Positions 44,514 to 54,930 are shown, counted from the first letter of the stretch. The stretch: DNA of 64,000 nt from Chitinophaga oryziterrae (GCF_009758125.1 NZ_WRXO01000010.1:1-64000), one strand, 5' to 3'. Translations and numbers: made by a program. Notes: a model not told the origin generated them from the sequence alone.

Positions 44514-45332
44514 TTATTTATTTTTTCTATAAAGCCTGATCAAAAAATCGCCACCAACAAAACCCACCACCCTTCTCATCTGTAATCGCAATAATTTAAT
44601 CTGAAACTTTGTAATAGACTTGAATACCGGAAGACGGTTCCTCAGATGAATATGTAAAGTTTCTGCCGCCGATATATATCCAAGGTTCCCGGAAGTTCCG
44701 TCGACCCGCATGTTGCTTATAACGATATGACCGTAGAGGAAGTTACATTTCTTCAAAAGCATATTCAAATAAAAATCATAATCTGCATTCACCTTATAGG
44801 TGGTGTTATATAACATATAGTCATGCAGCGACCTTTTGTAGATAAATCCCTGGTGCATAACATAGGCATATAAATCCCCCTCCCGGGGGCCTTGCCTGTA
44901 TAATTTAACACCTGCCTGATCTACAAAGTTAATATACCCGCAGTAACCATCAGCATCTCCGGTCATTTGCCTCATCACATCTTCCAGCACAGTATCCTCC
45001 GTCAGGTAATCATCTGCATTCAAAAAGAAAACGTATTGACCTTTAGCAAGAGCAATACCTTTATTCATAGCATCATAAATACCATTATCCCTTTCGCTGA
45101 TCCAATAACTGATCCTGTCTTCATTTTCTCTAATGATATCTAATGTTCTGTCAGTACTTCCACCATCAACGAGGATATACTCATAGTGCTGATATGTTTG
45201 CGCAAATACGCTCTTCAGCGTTTGCTCAAGATAGTTCATGCCATTATACACAACAGTAATAATACTCAGTACCGGTGCTGACGATGCTATTCCTTTATTT
45301 CTAACCCTTATGCCACCTTCCTGATTAATCAT
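44514..45332 (-). CDS. Glycosyltransferase family 2 (WcaE-like)
   Basis: 272 residues. LSIITVVYNGMNYLEQTLKS, LVDGGSTDRTLDIIRE, ERDNGIYDAMNKGIALAKG and FFLNADDYL (D-x-D-like) are standard GT2 motifs, close to the colanic-acid type WcaE enzymes. Nine bases after the polymerase gene and one base before the HAD gene, so tightly co-transcribed. Confidence 0.93.
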   Translation of the reverse strand: MINQEGGIRVRNKGIASSAPVLSIITVVYNGMNYLEQTLKSVFAQTYQHYEYILVDGGSTDRTLDIIRENEDRISYWISERDNGIYDAMNKGIALAKGQYVFFLNADDYLTEDTVLEDVMRQMTGDADGYCGYINFVDQAGVKLYRQGPREGDLYAYVMHQGFIYKRSLHDYMLYNTTYKVNADYDFYLNMLLKKCNFLYGHIVISNMRVDGTSGNLGYISAAETLHIHLRNRLPVFKSITKFQIKLLRLQMRRVVGFVGGDFLIRLYRKNK

Positions 45333-45341
45333 ACTATAGAC

Positions 45342-46592
45342 CTAATTAGATAAAAAATCGAATACATTATAAGACATCAGTTTTACTGTATTATCAATAT
45401 ATATGAATGCAGATGCTTCCAGCCCTTTGAAATAACGGACCGGGGCTGTAAAAACAAGCAGCAGGACAAATGAAAATAAAACATAGGACCTCACTCTGCT
45501 AAATGTAAAGATGGCAAATGCAGAAAGATGATACAGATAAAAGAAGTAACGCAGAGATAACAATAAGTTATTCCTTATAAGCGCCACAAAAATAGAAAAA
45601 CACATATAAATCGCTAAAAACCGTCTCGCACCAATAGCTGTTTCCTTTTTTTCAAAAAGTTTCCCCGCTCTTATCAGCACATAAATCGCGATAAGGAGAT
45701 AGAGTAACATTTCAATCATCAACCGGACTGTTACCCCTCCATCATCTTTCTCCTGATACATCTGTGCCCTGTCAGTAATTGAGGCAAACAAAGGATTACT
45801 GGGATTAAGATGTAATCCATTAACGACCTCCAGTATATTCAGGGTACTTACAATATACCCTAATACCATACAAACCACAACAGCAATCGCTAAAAAATGC
45901 TTTCTCAAACGGGTAAGGAAAATAATAGGAATAAAAATAACTGTTGAAAAATGGGTAAGGAATGCCAGCACAAAAAACAATCTGTAAATACGCTTACCTC
46001 TGCAATACATGGCAATACCAAGCATTGCTAATGATAAGGCAGCACTCTGCCGCATCAGGTGAGCACTCAGTTGAAAATCCAACCCTATAAAAAATGAAAA
46101 AAACACAATGAAGATCAGTCTCAATCTATTGCTGGACTGGAATACCTTATCATATTCATACAATGCATAAAAAAAAGTATAATATGTAAAGATCGTCCAG
46201 AAAAGTGCAACAACAGGGAGGTTCCCGAATGAGAGCTTAGTTACAAAATATGATGTGTAATAGAAAAACGGGTCCAGCAGTATGGTTCTCCCTGCCTGAA
46301 GGATATTCTGATCGAGATATAATTTGAAGGTATCATTATACATTTCCAGGTCACTAGCCGGCACCTTCGTATAATTAACAAGCCCATGCGCAACAGCTAT
46401 CAGGAAAAAATAAAACAGGTAAGTATTCTTCGAAGGATTAAAATAAGCAAGGAATAAACATATTGCAAATACAGATATAATAGGGGATAATATCCATATC
46501 GAACATACCAGGATATTGACATAGTAATAGGTTAAAACTATTTGTTTCCTGGATGCAAAATTCTGTTCAATATGCAATTCTTTGTTTAACAT
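45342..46592 (-). CDS. EpsG/Wzy-like polysaccharide polymerase
   Basis: 416 residues from ATG 46592; the longer frame overlaps the upstream GT2 and starts with a poor codon. About ten to twelve membrane helices with a large periplasmic loop around ITDRAQMYQEKDDGG (about 285). The EpsG-type block FFIGLDFQLSAHLMRQSAAL (about 190) carries the conserved Arg-Gln pair. Expected role: block polymerisation of undecaprenyl-linked repeat units in the periplasm. Confidence 0.85.
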   Translation of the reverse strand: MLNKELHIEQNFASRKQIVLTYYYVNILVCSIWILSPIISVFAICLFLAYFNPSKNTYLFYFFLIAVAHGLVNYTKVPASDLEMYNDTFKLYLDQNILQAGRTILLDPFFYYTSYFVTKLSFGNLPVVALFWTIFTYYTFFYALYEYDKVFQSSNRLRLIFIVFFSFFIGLDFQLSAHLMRQSAALSLAMLGIAMYCRGKRIYRLFFVLAFLTHFSTVIFIPIIFLTRLRKHFLAIAVVVCMVLGYIVSTLNILEVVNGLHLNPSNPLFASITDRAQMYQEKDDGGVTVRLMIEMLLYLLIAIYVLIRAGKLFEKKETAIGARRFLAIYMCFSIFVALIRNNLLLSLRYFFYLYHLSAFAIFTFSRVRSYVLFSFVLLLVFTAPVRYFKGLEASAFIYIDNTVKLMSYNVFDFLSN

Positions 46593-46611
46593 ATTATGAT
46601 ACCAATACCTG

Positions 46612-47502
46612 CTAATATTTTTTTCTTGCTTTCTTAATTTTATTAAAGTAACCTGCCAGGTAAATAAACTCTGCCAGGTCATATTTCATTTTCTTAAACT
46701 CCAACTTATAAGTTGACGTTATGATAGCGCTTATCCTCATTTTAATAAAAGACAATATGCATTTAGGGAAACTATCCAATACATTCAATAACACCATCAG
46801 TGTTTTCATCCGTTCCCCGATCTTAATAGCGGCATCCGTAGTTTTCTCCTTCCGGTCTTCCCTGTTATGACAAATTGTGCAATCAGGTACTACACCAATT
46901 TTTAATTGATGAAACCGCACTCTCTGCAAATAATTAAAATCTTCGCCATAAAAGAAGAATAACGTTTCCAGCACCCCTACCTTTTTTATACACTCCTTTG
47001 TGATCAGCCAGGCAGCAGCATTCACGAATTTAACCTCATATAATTCCTTTAACTGATGCAAATAAGTATCCGAATAAAAACCCGGACACGCTTCAGGAGT
47101 CACGTAAATTGAGAATCCGTAATCCAATGCTTTATAGGTACCATCCAGGTGAACTGGACTCAGCACTCCATATTCAGGATGCCTCTGTGCCACCTCAACC
47201 AATCTTTGAATCGTATTTGTCTCTACCCAGGCATCCTGATTTAACAGGAACACATAATCAGCACCTTCTTCATCCGCCATGGATATTCCCAGGTTATTAG
47301 CTTTACTAAAGCCCAGATTGGTTGCAGATTGTACAAAATGCACCTCCGGATAATCATTTATGATCCTCGCCTGTGTACCATCTGTAGAGCCATTGTCAAT
47401 AACAATGGTCCTTACGTTTGCACCGGCATTGCGCAAGCTGCCAAAACACCGGTCCACCCATACTAAACCATTATAAGTTACAACAATTACGAATATTTTC
47501 AT
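46612..47502 (-). CDS. Glycosyltransferase family 2
   Basis: 296 residues. IFVIVVTYNGLVWVDRCFGS, IVIDNGSTDGTQARI, NLGFSKANNLGISMA and LLNQDAWVETN are typical of rhamnosyltransferase-like GT2 enzymes. FVNAAAWLITKECIKKVGVL and FFYGEDFNYLQRV form the acceptor-side part. It overlaps the preceding glycosyltransferase by four bases (ATGA). Confidence 0.93.
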   Translation of the reverse strand: MKIFVIVVTYNGLVWVDRCFGSLRNAGANVRTIVIDNGSTDGTQARIINDYPEVHFVQSATNLGFSKANNLGISMADEEGADYVFLLNQDAWVETNTIQRLVEVAQRHPEYGVLSPVHLDGTYKALDYGFSIYVTPEACPGFYSDTYLHQLKELYEVKFVNAAAWLITKECIKKVGVLETLFFFYGEDFNYLQRVRFHQLKIGVVPDCTICHNREDRKEKTTDAAIKIGERMKTLMVLLNVLDSFPKCILSFIKMRISAIITSTYKLEFKKMKYDLAEFIYLAGYFNKIKKARKKY

Positions 47503-48503
47503 TCAGATGGTGTTTGCTCAAAAATCCTGTTGAAACTTTCCATATACATCTTCTCGGCAGACAAAATCATTTGACGATAGGATTCAAACGCCTGAATATG
47601 CGTATGAAAATCTGACATGCATGCCCTAATCGTGTTAATTATATGAGGAATATTAGATACCTTATCTTCAATTTTATACTGATCAGTAATCGGCACATCT
47701 TCATAATAATTGGCAGACCCCCTCTTCCCCGTAATCACACAACATTGCAGGATAGCAGCTTCACGCGGAAATCTGTCCCTACCCGGATGGGTACCAAAAT
47801 CAATATAGACCATTGATTCTTTTAGTAAAGCTACCACTTCCGCCGGTTTCATCCCTTCAAGGGGAATCCAGTTTATATCCTTTCCCTGCTCAATCAGCTT
47901 CGCCGTAAATTCAAATCCCTTTTTAGGATTATATAATACCTGTGGCTTCTTTGCACTCAGATCAATGCCCGTTGAGTTTTGCAGGAATGCTGCGCTTAGG
48001 TAATCATACAACGGCTCACTCTCTATCTTATGCTGTTTTAAAAACATCTTTGCATAATAAGATTGCACGATATGATATTGAAATTTATCACTCACCTTTA
48101 ACTTAAAGATGAGTTCTTTGCACATGCCTTCTAATCCTATCTGCTTTAGCATCTTGAACATCCAGAAAGCAGGATATGTAAAGTAAGGTTTGAAAAAATT
48201 GTCAATACTTAGCCACCATACGCACTTTCTGATCTGCGTTAAGTGTCCCACTTTCGTAATGTAGATCTCTGGTACGATTAATATGTTCTCCGGATTATCT
48301 TCTATCTCTGTAGTATATTTATTATTGTATATAACAAAATTAGGATGAACAGGATTCTCTGCATCCCCGCTATACACCATATAAGCTTCGTATCCTGCCA
48401 GCGTCATTTTATTAACTAACTGATGCAACAGTTCTGGACCTCCTGTAAAAGTTGCAGCTGGACACATTGCATAAATTTTCGTATTCTTATGTACAACTAT
48501 CAT
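47499..48503 (-). CDS. Putative glycosyltransferase, GT-B-like
   Basis: 334 residues. An N-terminal FTGGPELLHQLVNKMTLAGY segment and a C-terminal block with YIDFGTHPGRDRFPREAAIL resemble a GT-B donor domain in which the conserved Glu is in REAA. I do not recognise the exact GT family. It follows glf with a one-base overlap (TAATG) and is followed by a GT2 gene with a four-base overlap; context strongly suggests sugar transfer, possibly of galactofuranose. Confidence 0.75.
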   Translation of the reverse strand: MIVVHKNTKIYAMCPAATFTGGPELLHQLVNKMTLAGYEAYMVYSGDAENPVHPNFVIYNNKYTTEIEDNPENILIVPEIYITKVGHLTQIRKCVWWLSIDNFFKPYFTYPAFWMFKMLKQIGLEGMCKELIFKLKVSDKFQYHIVQSYYAKMFLKQHKIESEPLYDYLSAAFLQNSTGIDLSAKKPQVLYNPKKGFEFTAKLIEQGKDINWIPLEGMKPAEVVALLKESMVYIDFGTHPGRDRFPREAAILQCCVITGKRGSANYYEDVPITDQYKIEDKVSNIPHIINTIRACMSDFHTHIQAFESYRQMILSAEKMYMESFNRIFEQTPSE

Positions 48504-49612
48504 TATTTGTTCCCTTTATATTTGTTTACTGCCGTCAAAGCTGCACCTATCACCTGATGCATATCATAATACCTGTATTCAGCAAGCCGTCCGCCAAAAA
48601 GAATATTCGTTTCCTTTTCAGCAAGGTCGCTATACTTCTTAAATGCAACAGAATTACGCTCATCATTGATCGGATAATAAGGTTCTACACCCGGCTCCCA
48701 TTCACTCGGAAATTCTTTTGTAATAACGGTTGTCGGTTGCGTACCAAATTCAAAATGTTTATGCTCTATGATCCGTGTGTAAGGAATCTCCTTTTCTGTA
48801 TAGTTCACCAATGCACTTCCCTGATAATTGCTGATGGGCAAATGCTGATGTTCAAAAGTCAGGCTTCTGTATTCCAGTTTACCAAAACGATAATCATAAA
48901 ATCTATCCAGCTGACCGGTAAACACAATTGTTTCAGCCAGCGCAGTCAGTTCCTCTCTGCTCTCAAAGAAATCTGTATCGAGTCTTACTTCTATTCCTTC
49001 CAGTAATCCGTCTATCAGTTTGTTGTATCCACCAATAGGAATACCCTGGTATTTATCATTAAAGTAATTGTTATCATAAGTAAATCTTACCGGTAATCTT
49101 TTGATGATAAATGCAGGTAACTCGGTCGCCTTCCGACCCCACTGTTTCTCTGTATATCCTTTTATCAGCTTCTCATAAATATCTGTTCCTACCAGTGATA
49201 ATGCCTGTTCCTCCAGGTTCTTAGGTTCTTCAATATTCAAAGCAGCTATCTGTTCCTGAATTTTATCTTTTGCCTCCTGCGGAGTTCTTACTTTCCACAG
49301 CTGGCTAAAAGTATTCATGTTAAAAGGCAGATTATATAATTCATCTTTATACATAGCTACCGGACTAAGTGTAAACCTGTTGAATTCAACAAATGAGTTT
49401 ACATATTCCCAGATCTTCTTATCATTAGTATGAAATATATGCGGACCATATTTATGTACATTAATACCTTCTACATTTTCACAATAAACATTCCCTCCTT
49501 TATGTGAACGTTTATCAATTACTAAGATCTTCTTTCCTGCTTTACAGGCCTCATGCGCAAAGACAGATCCAAATAATCCTGCACCAATAATAAGCAGATC
49601 ATATTCTTTCAT
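48503..49612 (-). CDS. glf: UDP-galactopyranose mutase
   Basis: 369 residues, FAD-dependent. LLIIGAGLFGSVFAHEACKAG (residues 5-25) is the FAD-binding motif, KYGPHIFHTNDKKIWEYV (about 54-71) the family signature, and RFTYDNNYFNDKYQGIP with GGYNKLID (about 173-200) the substrate region. It isomerises UDP-Galp to UDP-Galf, so the polysaccharide most likely contains galactofuranose. Overlaps the flippase gene by 14 bases. Confidence 0.96.
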   Translation of the reverse strand: MKEYDLLIIGAGLFGSVFAHEACKAGKKILVIDKRSHKGGNVYCENVEGINVHKYGPHIFHTNDKKIWEYVNSFVEFNRFTLSPVAMYKDELYNLPFNMNTFSQLWKVRTPQEAKDKIQEQIAALNIEEPKNLEEQALSLVGTDIYEKLIKGYTEKQWGRKATELPAFIIKRLPVRFTYDNNYFNDKYQGIPIGGYNKLIDGLLEGIEVRLDTDFFESREELTALAETIVFTGQLDRFYDYRFGKLEYRSLTFEHQHLPISNYQGSALVNYTEKEIPYTRIIEHKHFEFGTQPTTVITKEFPSEWEPGVEPYYPINDERNSVAFKKYSDLAEKETNILFGGRLAEYRYYDMHQVIGAALTAVNKYKGNK

Positions 49613-51038
49613 GTACCAAAGCTTTAATTCGTAAGTAATTCTCCACCCATAATTCGTTCTTCAATACAAATACTTGTATCAGCATATAATACAGCGCGGA
49701 TATAACTACAGACATAGATATCGTTAATAACATATTATTCGATGCAACCAGTTTATGGATCAGCCAGAAAGGTAAACAACATATGATCACAATGAATGTC
49801 TGCTTCCAATCGAACTTTACACCTATCTCCCTGCAGCCATAGTATCCCGTCAGCACAGTTACCATTCCCTCTGTTATCAGGATCGCAATAGCAGCACCCT
49901 CATGTTTAAGGGAAGGAATCAGTAACAGATTTAATCCTACATTAAAAACAGTACCAATAATTACACAACGTAATAAAATACTTTCTTTACCACTGGCCGT
50001 CAGGATCTGAATACCAAAAATATTATTGAACCCCACCATAAAGACAATGGGAGCAATAATCTGCAGAGCCAAGGCTGCAGGTGCAAACTCTTTTCCTGAT
50101 AATAAGAGAATAATTTCGTTTGATAAACACATCAACCCTACCGTAATAGGGATGCCTATAGTAATAACAAAATTGCTTGATTTATTAAACAGATTCCGTA
50201 CACGCTCGTTATTCTTCTCTTCAAATGCTTTTGACATCTGCGGCATCATTACTATTGACAGTGCACTAATTACCGTAAGCAATATTTTAGCGATCTTGAG
50301 TGCCGCTGCATAATATCCCACGTACTTATCTTCTGCCATATACCCCAGGATCACTTTATCCAATACTACATATACACTGATCGCTATTTGTGTGGAAAAT
50401 AACAGAAAAAGCGGCTTCAGGTGCTTCCTGTACTCAAGGTTTTTTAATCTGAGAGGTGCCAGCTTCCTCATTCTCCACATATTGAACATAACGTTGACCA
50501 ACAGCACAATTACAGTAATACCATAATACCAGTTAATATCATCAGCGGTTCTTACCAATGTGAACAATAAAATAATAGAGACTATGTTCATTAAGAAACT
50601 CCTACTGGACACATACCTGAATTGCTCCATTCCCTGAAAAAACCATTCTGCAAAAAATGAGTTTAACAGCAGGACCATAGAACCTAAAATATATAGGGTA
50701 TTGTAAAGGTCAAACTTATGAGTCAGGAATGCTACTGCATAAAATATAACGCAGAGGAATAAAGAAGATATAAAATTGAGTGTAAGTAATTCAGATGTTA
50801 ATTTCCCAAGTTCGGCCGGTTTATTTTTCAGTTTAGCTACTTCTCTTACACCATAAAGCGGTACTCCTAAAGCAGCTACCAAACAAAAATACTGTGTGTA
50901 ACTATCAATGAAATTAACTTTGCCAGTACCATCCGGCCCAAGTATCCTTGACGAGTAAGGAAAGCTTATTAATGGAAATAATATCCTGCTAACTGAAAGT
51001 AAAGAGTTATAAATAAAATTCTTTTTAATCGATGACAC
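49599..51038 (-). CDS. wzx: Wzx-type oligosaccharide flippase
   Basis: 479 residues, about 12-14 membrane helices, MOP superfamily. The N-terminus SIKKNFIYNSLLSVSRILFP then LISFPYSSRILGPDGTGKVN is typical of Wzx flippases, which move lipid-linked repeat units to the periplasmic side. The start codon is GTG (51038) with no nearby ATG. Between the Wzz-like gene (30-base gap) and glf. Confidence 0.93.
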   Translation of the reverse strand: MSSIKKNFIYNSLLSVSRILFPLISFPYSSRILGPDGTGKVNFIDSYTQYFCLVAALGVPLYGVREVAKLKNKPAELGKLTSELLTLNFISSLFLCVIFYAVAFLTHKFDLYNTLYILGSMVLLLNSFFAEWFFQGMEQFRYVSSRSFLMNIVSIILLFTLVRTADDINWYYGITVIVLLVNVMFNMWRMRKLAPLRLKNLEYRKHLKPLFLLFSTQIAISVYVVLDKVILGYMAEDKYVGYYAAALKIAKILLTVISALSIVMMPQMSKAFEEKNNERVRNLFNKSSNFVITIGIPITVGLMCLSNEIILLLSGKEFAPAALALQIIAPIVFMVGFNNIFGIQILTASGKESILLRCVIIGTVFNVGLNLLLIPSLKHEGAAIAILITEGMVTVLTGYYGCREIGVKFDWKQTFIVIICCLPFWLIHKLVASNNMLLTISMSVVISALYYMLIQVFVLKNELWVENYLRIKALVHERI

Positions 51039-51068
51039 ACTGTCCTTTTTATTAATTTTATCAATAAT

Positions 51069-52157
51069 TTATGCTTTCTCCATCAATAAGTCCAGATACA
51101 ATCTTCTTACTATCAGTACTATTACCGCAGTCAGTCCTCCCAAAAAACCACCCACTATCAATCCAACCAGCTTACTCAATTTCTTCTTCTTTAATGGCAG
51201 GATAGGTGTATCAATGATTTGCACAACTGGCGTTTCCTGTGCCATCGCCATTTTGCTTAGTTCCAGGTTTTTAATCACTTCACCGTACATTGTTTGCAAA
51301 ACAAGTTTGTCCCGGGACTGCACCTCTGTTCCTGCACTGGCTATCTGTCTCGCAGGGTTCTGGTTTATATCTTGTGCCGCAGCCAAAGAGTACGTTTTAC
51401 GATTCAGCAGCAGTTCAATTGAATCCGCAACAGCCTGCAATTTATCAACATTTACTTTCGAACGTTTGGTCTTGGTATTGATATAAAAATCAGTCGCTTC
51501 ATTTACTAACAACTCAATAAAGGCCTTTGAAAATACTTCATCCGGCGTAGTACACTGAACAGAAATAAAGCTTAATTTCTTGTCAGGCTTTCCCACCTCC
51601 AGATCTCTTTTCACCAGAGCTGATTGAATTTCATTCAATACACTATCCTGTTGCAGACTAAAATCTGATCGCTTCTGTCCTACAGGATAATGCAACCCTT
51701 TCAGTGAAGGTTTTTCGCTCCAACTCTCATCCATTTTAGTTGCCTTTATATACCAGTCAACCAATGTGATCTTTTTTCCATCCCTGGTTATAGGAGACAA
51801 CAACGTTTTCTCTACCATTAACCTGGATTTCAAAAACTCAATGATATTATCTCCGGTAAAAACGCCTATTCCATTTCCGCCACCTCCAAGATCAATACCG
51901 AACTGACTGGCCAAACCAGCATAAGTACCCAGCGGACTTGATTTACTTTCTTCAAGTACAAATGTTAGTGAGCCAATATATTGGGGTTTACTGTTAAAAC
52001 CAAGCCAGAGTCCGATCCCTCCACACAATAATCCGGCAGGTACAATTATCAGCCACTTCCCAAGTAAGTAACGCCACCACTCACGTAGCTTTAATACCAG
52101 ATCCCTAAGCGATAATTCTTCCTTAGGCTTGTTTGCTGTTGGAGCGTTTTGTTCCAT
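51069..52157 (-). CDS. Chain-length determinant (Wzz/GumC-like) protein
   Basis: 362 residues. Two membrane helices (about 37-55, LIIVPAGLLCGGIGLWLGF; and about 328-350, LVGLIVGGFLGGLTAVIVLI) flank a periplasmic coiled-coil-rich domain. No tyrosine kinase domain is attached, so it is the membrane adaptor only. Controls polymer length and, with the Wza-like protein, export. 18 bases after the export gene. Confidence 0.9.
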   Translation of the reverse strand: MEQNAPTANKPKEELSLRDLVLKLREWWRYLLGKWLIIVPAGLLCGGIGLWLGFNSKPQYIGSLTFVLEESKSSPLGTYAGLASQFGIDLGGGGNGIGVFTGDNIIEFLKSRLMVEKTLLSPITRDGKKITLVDWYIKATKMDESWSEKPSLKGLHYPVGQKRSDFSLQQDSVLNEIQSALVKRDLEVGKPDKKLSFISVQCTTPDEVFSKAFIELLVNEATDFYINTKTKRSKVNVDKLQAVADSIELLLNRKTYSLAAAQDINQNPARQIASAGTEVQSRDKLVLQTMYGEVIKNLELSKMAMAQETPVVQIIDTPILPLKKKKLSKLVGLIVGGFLGGLTAVIVLIVRRLYLDLLMEKA

Positions 52158-52175
52158 CTATTTTTAATCTATATT

Positions 52176-54689
52176 TTATTTTACCGTATTCAGTATTGTT
52201 ACGATCACCAGTGCAATAGAAGCCAAACCACTACCTAAAGCCACAGCCGTACCAGCAGACATTCCTTTACGTTCAGGTCTGGATGGCACATAGATTTCTG
52301 CGCCCGGTTTTACCTTTGGATAACTGTTAAAGAAGAGGGCTTTACGTGTACTTTTTACCTCTCCGTTGGCATAAACAATATAACTTCTTCTTCGTAGTGC
52401 CTGTGCTGTAAAACCACCAGCCCCACGTACATAATTCCGGAACGAGAAATTCTTATCGAATCGTACTTTTTTCGGAAAGTAAACTTCTCCGAACAACTGA
52501 ACTGTCTGCAGCTTTTTAGGCACTTTTATAACATCCCCTTCTTCCAGCAGAAGATCGTATTTGGAACCCGGGTGTGCAAGGATTTCTTCCAGTTCTATCC
52601 CCAGCAACTGAACTTTTTGTTCTACCGCACTACGTACCTTGTCCACACTGGTACTATCTTTCAGTTTATTATAAAATACCTGCAGTTTACTCAGCAGCAG
52701 GGAACTGTCAGATTCATTTACAAAAGTTTTACGAAGTAATACAGCCCCTTCTGCAGAAGCTTCCGGCCTTAATCCCCCTGCCCTTTTGATCACATCAGAA
52801 ATACGTTCTCTTTTGGTATTGATAGCGTACACACCTGGATATACCACTTCTCCATCCATCTCTATATTTGCCTGTTCTCTGTACGCAGGCGCTCTACGTA
52901 TCATGATCTCATCAAACGGCTGTAAAACAAAGCTGGCAGCAGCAGGAAAGTCTGACAGGTCTGCATTAATATCAAATTGCTGGGTTATTGCCAATCGTGT
53001 ATCACTAGAGTCATACATACCAGCAGTCCGGATACGGCGGGCTATTTCCACATGCTTCAGACTAGCTGCATCTTTCAGTCCTCCGGCAAGTAATACCAGA
53101 TCCTCCAGATGCATGCTGTCCCCGTAATTAAAATAACCCGGCTGGATCACCTCACCATCAATCTTTACCAGATATTGCTCACGGATTTGCAACTTGGAAA
53201 ATATGATCACACTGTCTTCCCTTTTTAAGTTAAGTTTCTGCTTGCCGTTAATAACATCCTGTACATTGAAACTGATAATGGAAGGAGTGAAATCCTCCTG
53301 TAAGCGACGGATAATTCCGCGCGACATAGCAGCAACTTCCTGTACACCATCCGCTCTTTTAATGAGATCTCCCACTGTCATGTCATCTTCCAATGCATAA
53401 TCTCCCGGATGAAAGACTGCTCCGGATATAGTAACACGATTTGTATAACGGTTGAGGATGGAATCTACATAGAACTTATCACCGGACTTCAATTTGAAAG
53501 TAGCCACCTCGTCTGCCTGCACATTTACCACTTCACGTGCTTTATTCGTTACCCTGAAAACTTTGATGATGTCTCTAAAGGAATTGTCCGTATAGCCCCC
53601 TGCAAAATCAAGTATATTCTGCAGTGTTTCAGTTTCTATTGCTTCATAAATAGCAGGTCGTTTGATTTCACCTAATAGCTCTACCCTCATTTTGTAAGCC
53701 TCCACCTTCACAATATCCTGGTCCTGCAATACTATATTATTCGTGAGATCACCGTGGATCAGAAAATCGTATAAGTCAAAAGTAGCTATCGACTGCCCAT
53801 TACGCACCACCTTGATAGTACGGAATGAACCATTCTCATTAGGACCGCCCGAAACATATAAAGCATTTGCGACGGTCGCTAAAGAAGGAAGGGTATATGT
53901 GCCCGGACGCACAATCTCTCCGATAAGTAATACCCGGATACTTCTGATGTTCCCCAATGATACCTGTACAGAAGTATTCCCCGTTTTGATCCCTCCATAA
54001 ATAACGGAAAGCTGTTTGGTAATACGGGTACGTGCCTCTTCCATCGTAAGGCCGTTTACGTATACCGGACCTAAATTGGGTATCCGCACATATCCTTCAG
54101 GTGTCACTTTTAAAGTATGCTGTACTTCAGAATAACCATATACGTCTATTACCAGTTCATCCTGTGCAGCAATACGGTAATTTGGAGGAGTAGCCATCCG
54201 CAGGTTCGGCTCGAATGTAAGATTCTGATTACTAAACAGTTCAGTACCAAAAATCTTACGGCGCTTCATCTCTTTTTCAAAAGTCTCTTTATTCTGGATT
54301 CGCCTGTACCTTTCCTGATAATAGGCCGTGGTATCTCCATTACTATCATCATTATATTGCCTGCCGGTAGAATCTGAGTTTTGAGAAGAATATTTGCTAT
54401 TTGATGTACCAGTTAATTCCTTATCCAGGTTCAACTGTTTCATGCGGTCTTTCAGCTTGGCTACTTCTGTTTCAGAAATTCCTTTCTCAGCAGCGTACTG
54501 ATCAATCTGAGAGTAAGAAACATTATTCTTCTTCATTTGCGCTACCAACTGGCGAATCTGATCATCAGACAAGTCATCCACTTTCATCTGACTGATCTGT
54601 GCTTTAGACATAGAAGAGGAAATCTGTGCCTTAACACTATATCCAGCGACTAACAATAACAACTGCAGCAGTAATATTTTCTTCACCAT
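52176..54689 (-). CDS. Wza-like polysaccharide export protein with SLBB repeats
   Basis: 837 residues, longer than E. coli Wza (about 380). Signal peptide (to about 21, VKAQ), a helical N-terminal extension (about 25-95) with paired motifs like VDDLSDDQIRQLVAQMKKNN, a polysaccharide export domain (about 165-250; YRIAAQDELVIDVYGYSEV), then several SLBB domains (about 250-780), ending in one hydrophobic helix (ALGSGLASIALVIVTIL). It forms the outer-membrane exit channel. First gene of the operon. Confidence 0.93.
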   Translation of the reverse strand: MVKKILLLQLLLLVAGYSVKAQISSSMSKAQISQMKVDDLSDDQIRQLVAQMKKNNVSYSQIDQYAAEKGISETEVAKLKDRMKQLNLDKELTGTSNSKYSSQNSDSTGRQYNDDSNGDTTAYYQERYRRIQNKETFEKEMKRRKIFGTELFSNQNLTFEPNLRMATPPNYRIAAQDELVIDVYGYSEVQHTLKVTPEGYVRIPNLGPVYVNGLTMEEARTRITKQLSVIYGGIKTGNTSVQVSLGNIRSIRVLLIGEIVRPGTYTLPSLATVANALYVSGGPNENGSFRTIKVVRNGQSIATFDLYDFLIHGDLTNNIVLQDQDIVKVEAYKMRVELLGEIKRPAIYEAIETETLQNILDFAGGYTDNSFRDIIKVFRVTNKAREVVNVQADEVATFKLKSGDKFYVDSILNRYTNRVTISGAVFHPGDYALEDDMTVGDLIKRADGVQEVAAMSRGIIRRLQEDFTPSIISFNVQDVINGKQKLNLKREDSVIIFSKLQIREQYLVKIDGEVIQPGYFNYGDSMHLEDLVLLAGGLKDAASLKHVEIARRIRTAGMYDSSDTRLAITQQFDINADLSDFPAAASFVLQPFDEIMIRRAPAYREQANIEMDGEVVYPGVYAINTKRERISDVIKRAGGLRPEASAEGAVLLRKTFVNESDSSLLLSKLQVFYNKLKDSTSVDKVRSAVEQKVQLLGIELEEILAHPGSKYDLLLEEGDVIKVPKKLQTVQLFGEVYFPKKVRFDKNFSFRNYVRGAGGFTAQALRRRSYIVYANGEVKSTRKALFFNSYPKVKPGAEIYVPSRPERKGMSAGTAVALGSGLASIALVIVTILNTVK

Positions 54690-54781
54690 GAATTATTGGA
54701 TAATAGACTATTCGGATTAAAAAAACATCATTTACCGCCTCATTTTACCATTGGTTAACCCAATCCGGAGTAAATCAGGTG

Positions 54782-54789
54782 CAAATCTA
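54782..54789 (-). promoter_or_regulatory. Putative -7 box of the polysaccharide operon
   Basis: TAGATTTG on the minus strand, an exact TAnnTTTG match about 93 bases before the export-gene start. No matching -33 at 20 bases. It is the only box seen in this 240-base gap, which also must hold control sites. Confidence 0.45.
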
Positions 54790-54867
54790 TTAAAAATAAC
54801 ATATAAATATTAACTTGATGGAAATCAGTACTATAATTCCCCATACCCACTGAACGTTGAATGGGAA

Positions 54868-54907
54868 AAGGTACTGCTCTTTTACCAATGTAAAAAAACA
54901 GTACCCT
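54868..54907 (-). terminator. Terminator after the sterol desaturase gene
   Basis: ggtactg (54870-54876) pairs with cagtacc (54899-54905), with an inner ttttac/gtaaaa stem. It lies 23 bases past the desaturase stop codon and insulates the polysaccharide operon from it. Confidence 0.72.
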
Positions 54908-54930
54908 GCACTATATATAAAATTCCTTTC

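Noticed and set aside
46593..46682. 30-codon extension of the EpsG-like polymerase
   Set aside because: Overlaps the end of the upstream GT2 gene and begins with a non-ATG codon; ATG 46592 precedes the first membrane helix.
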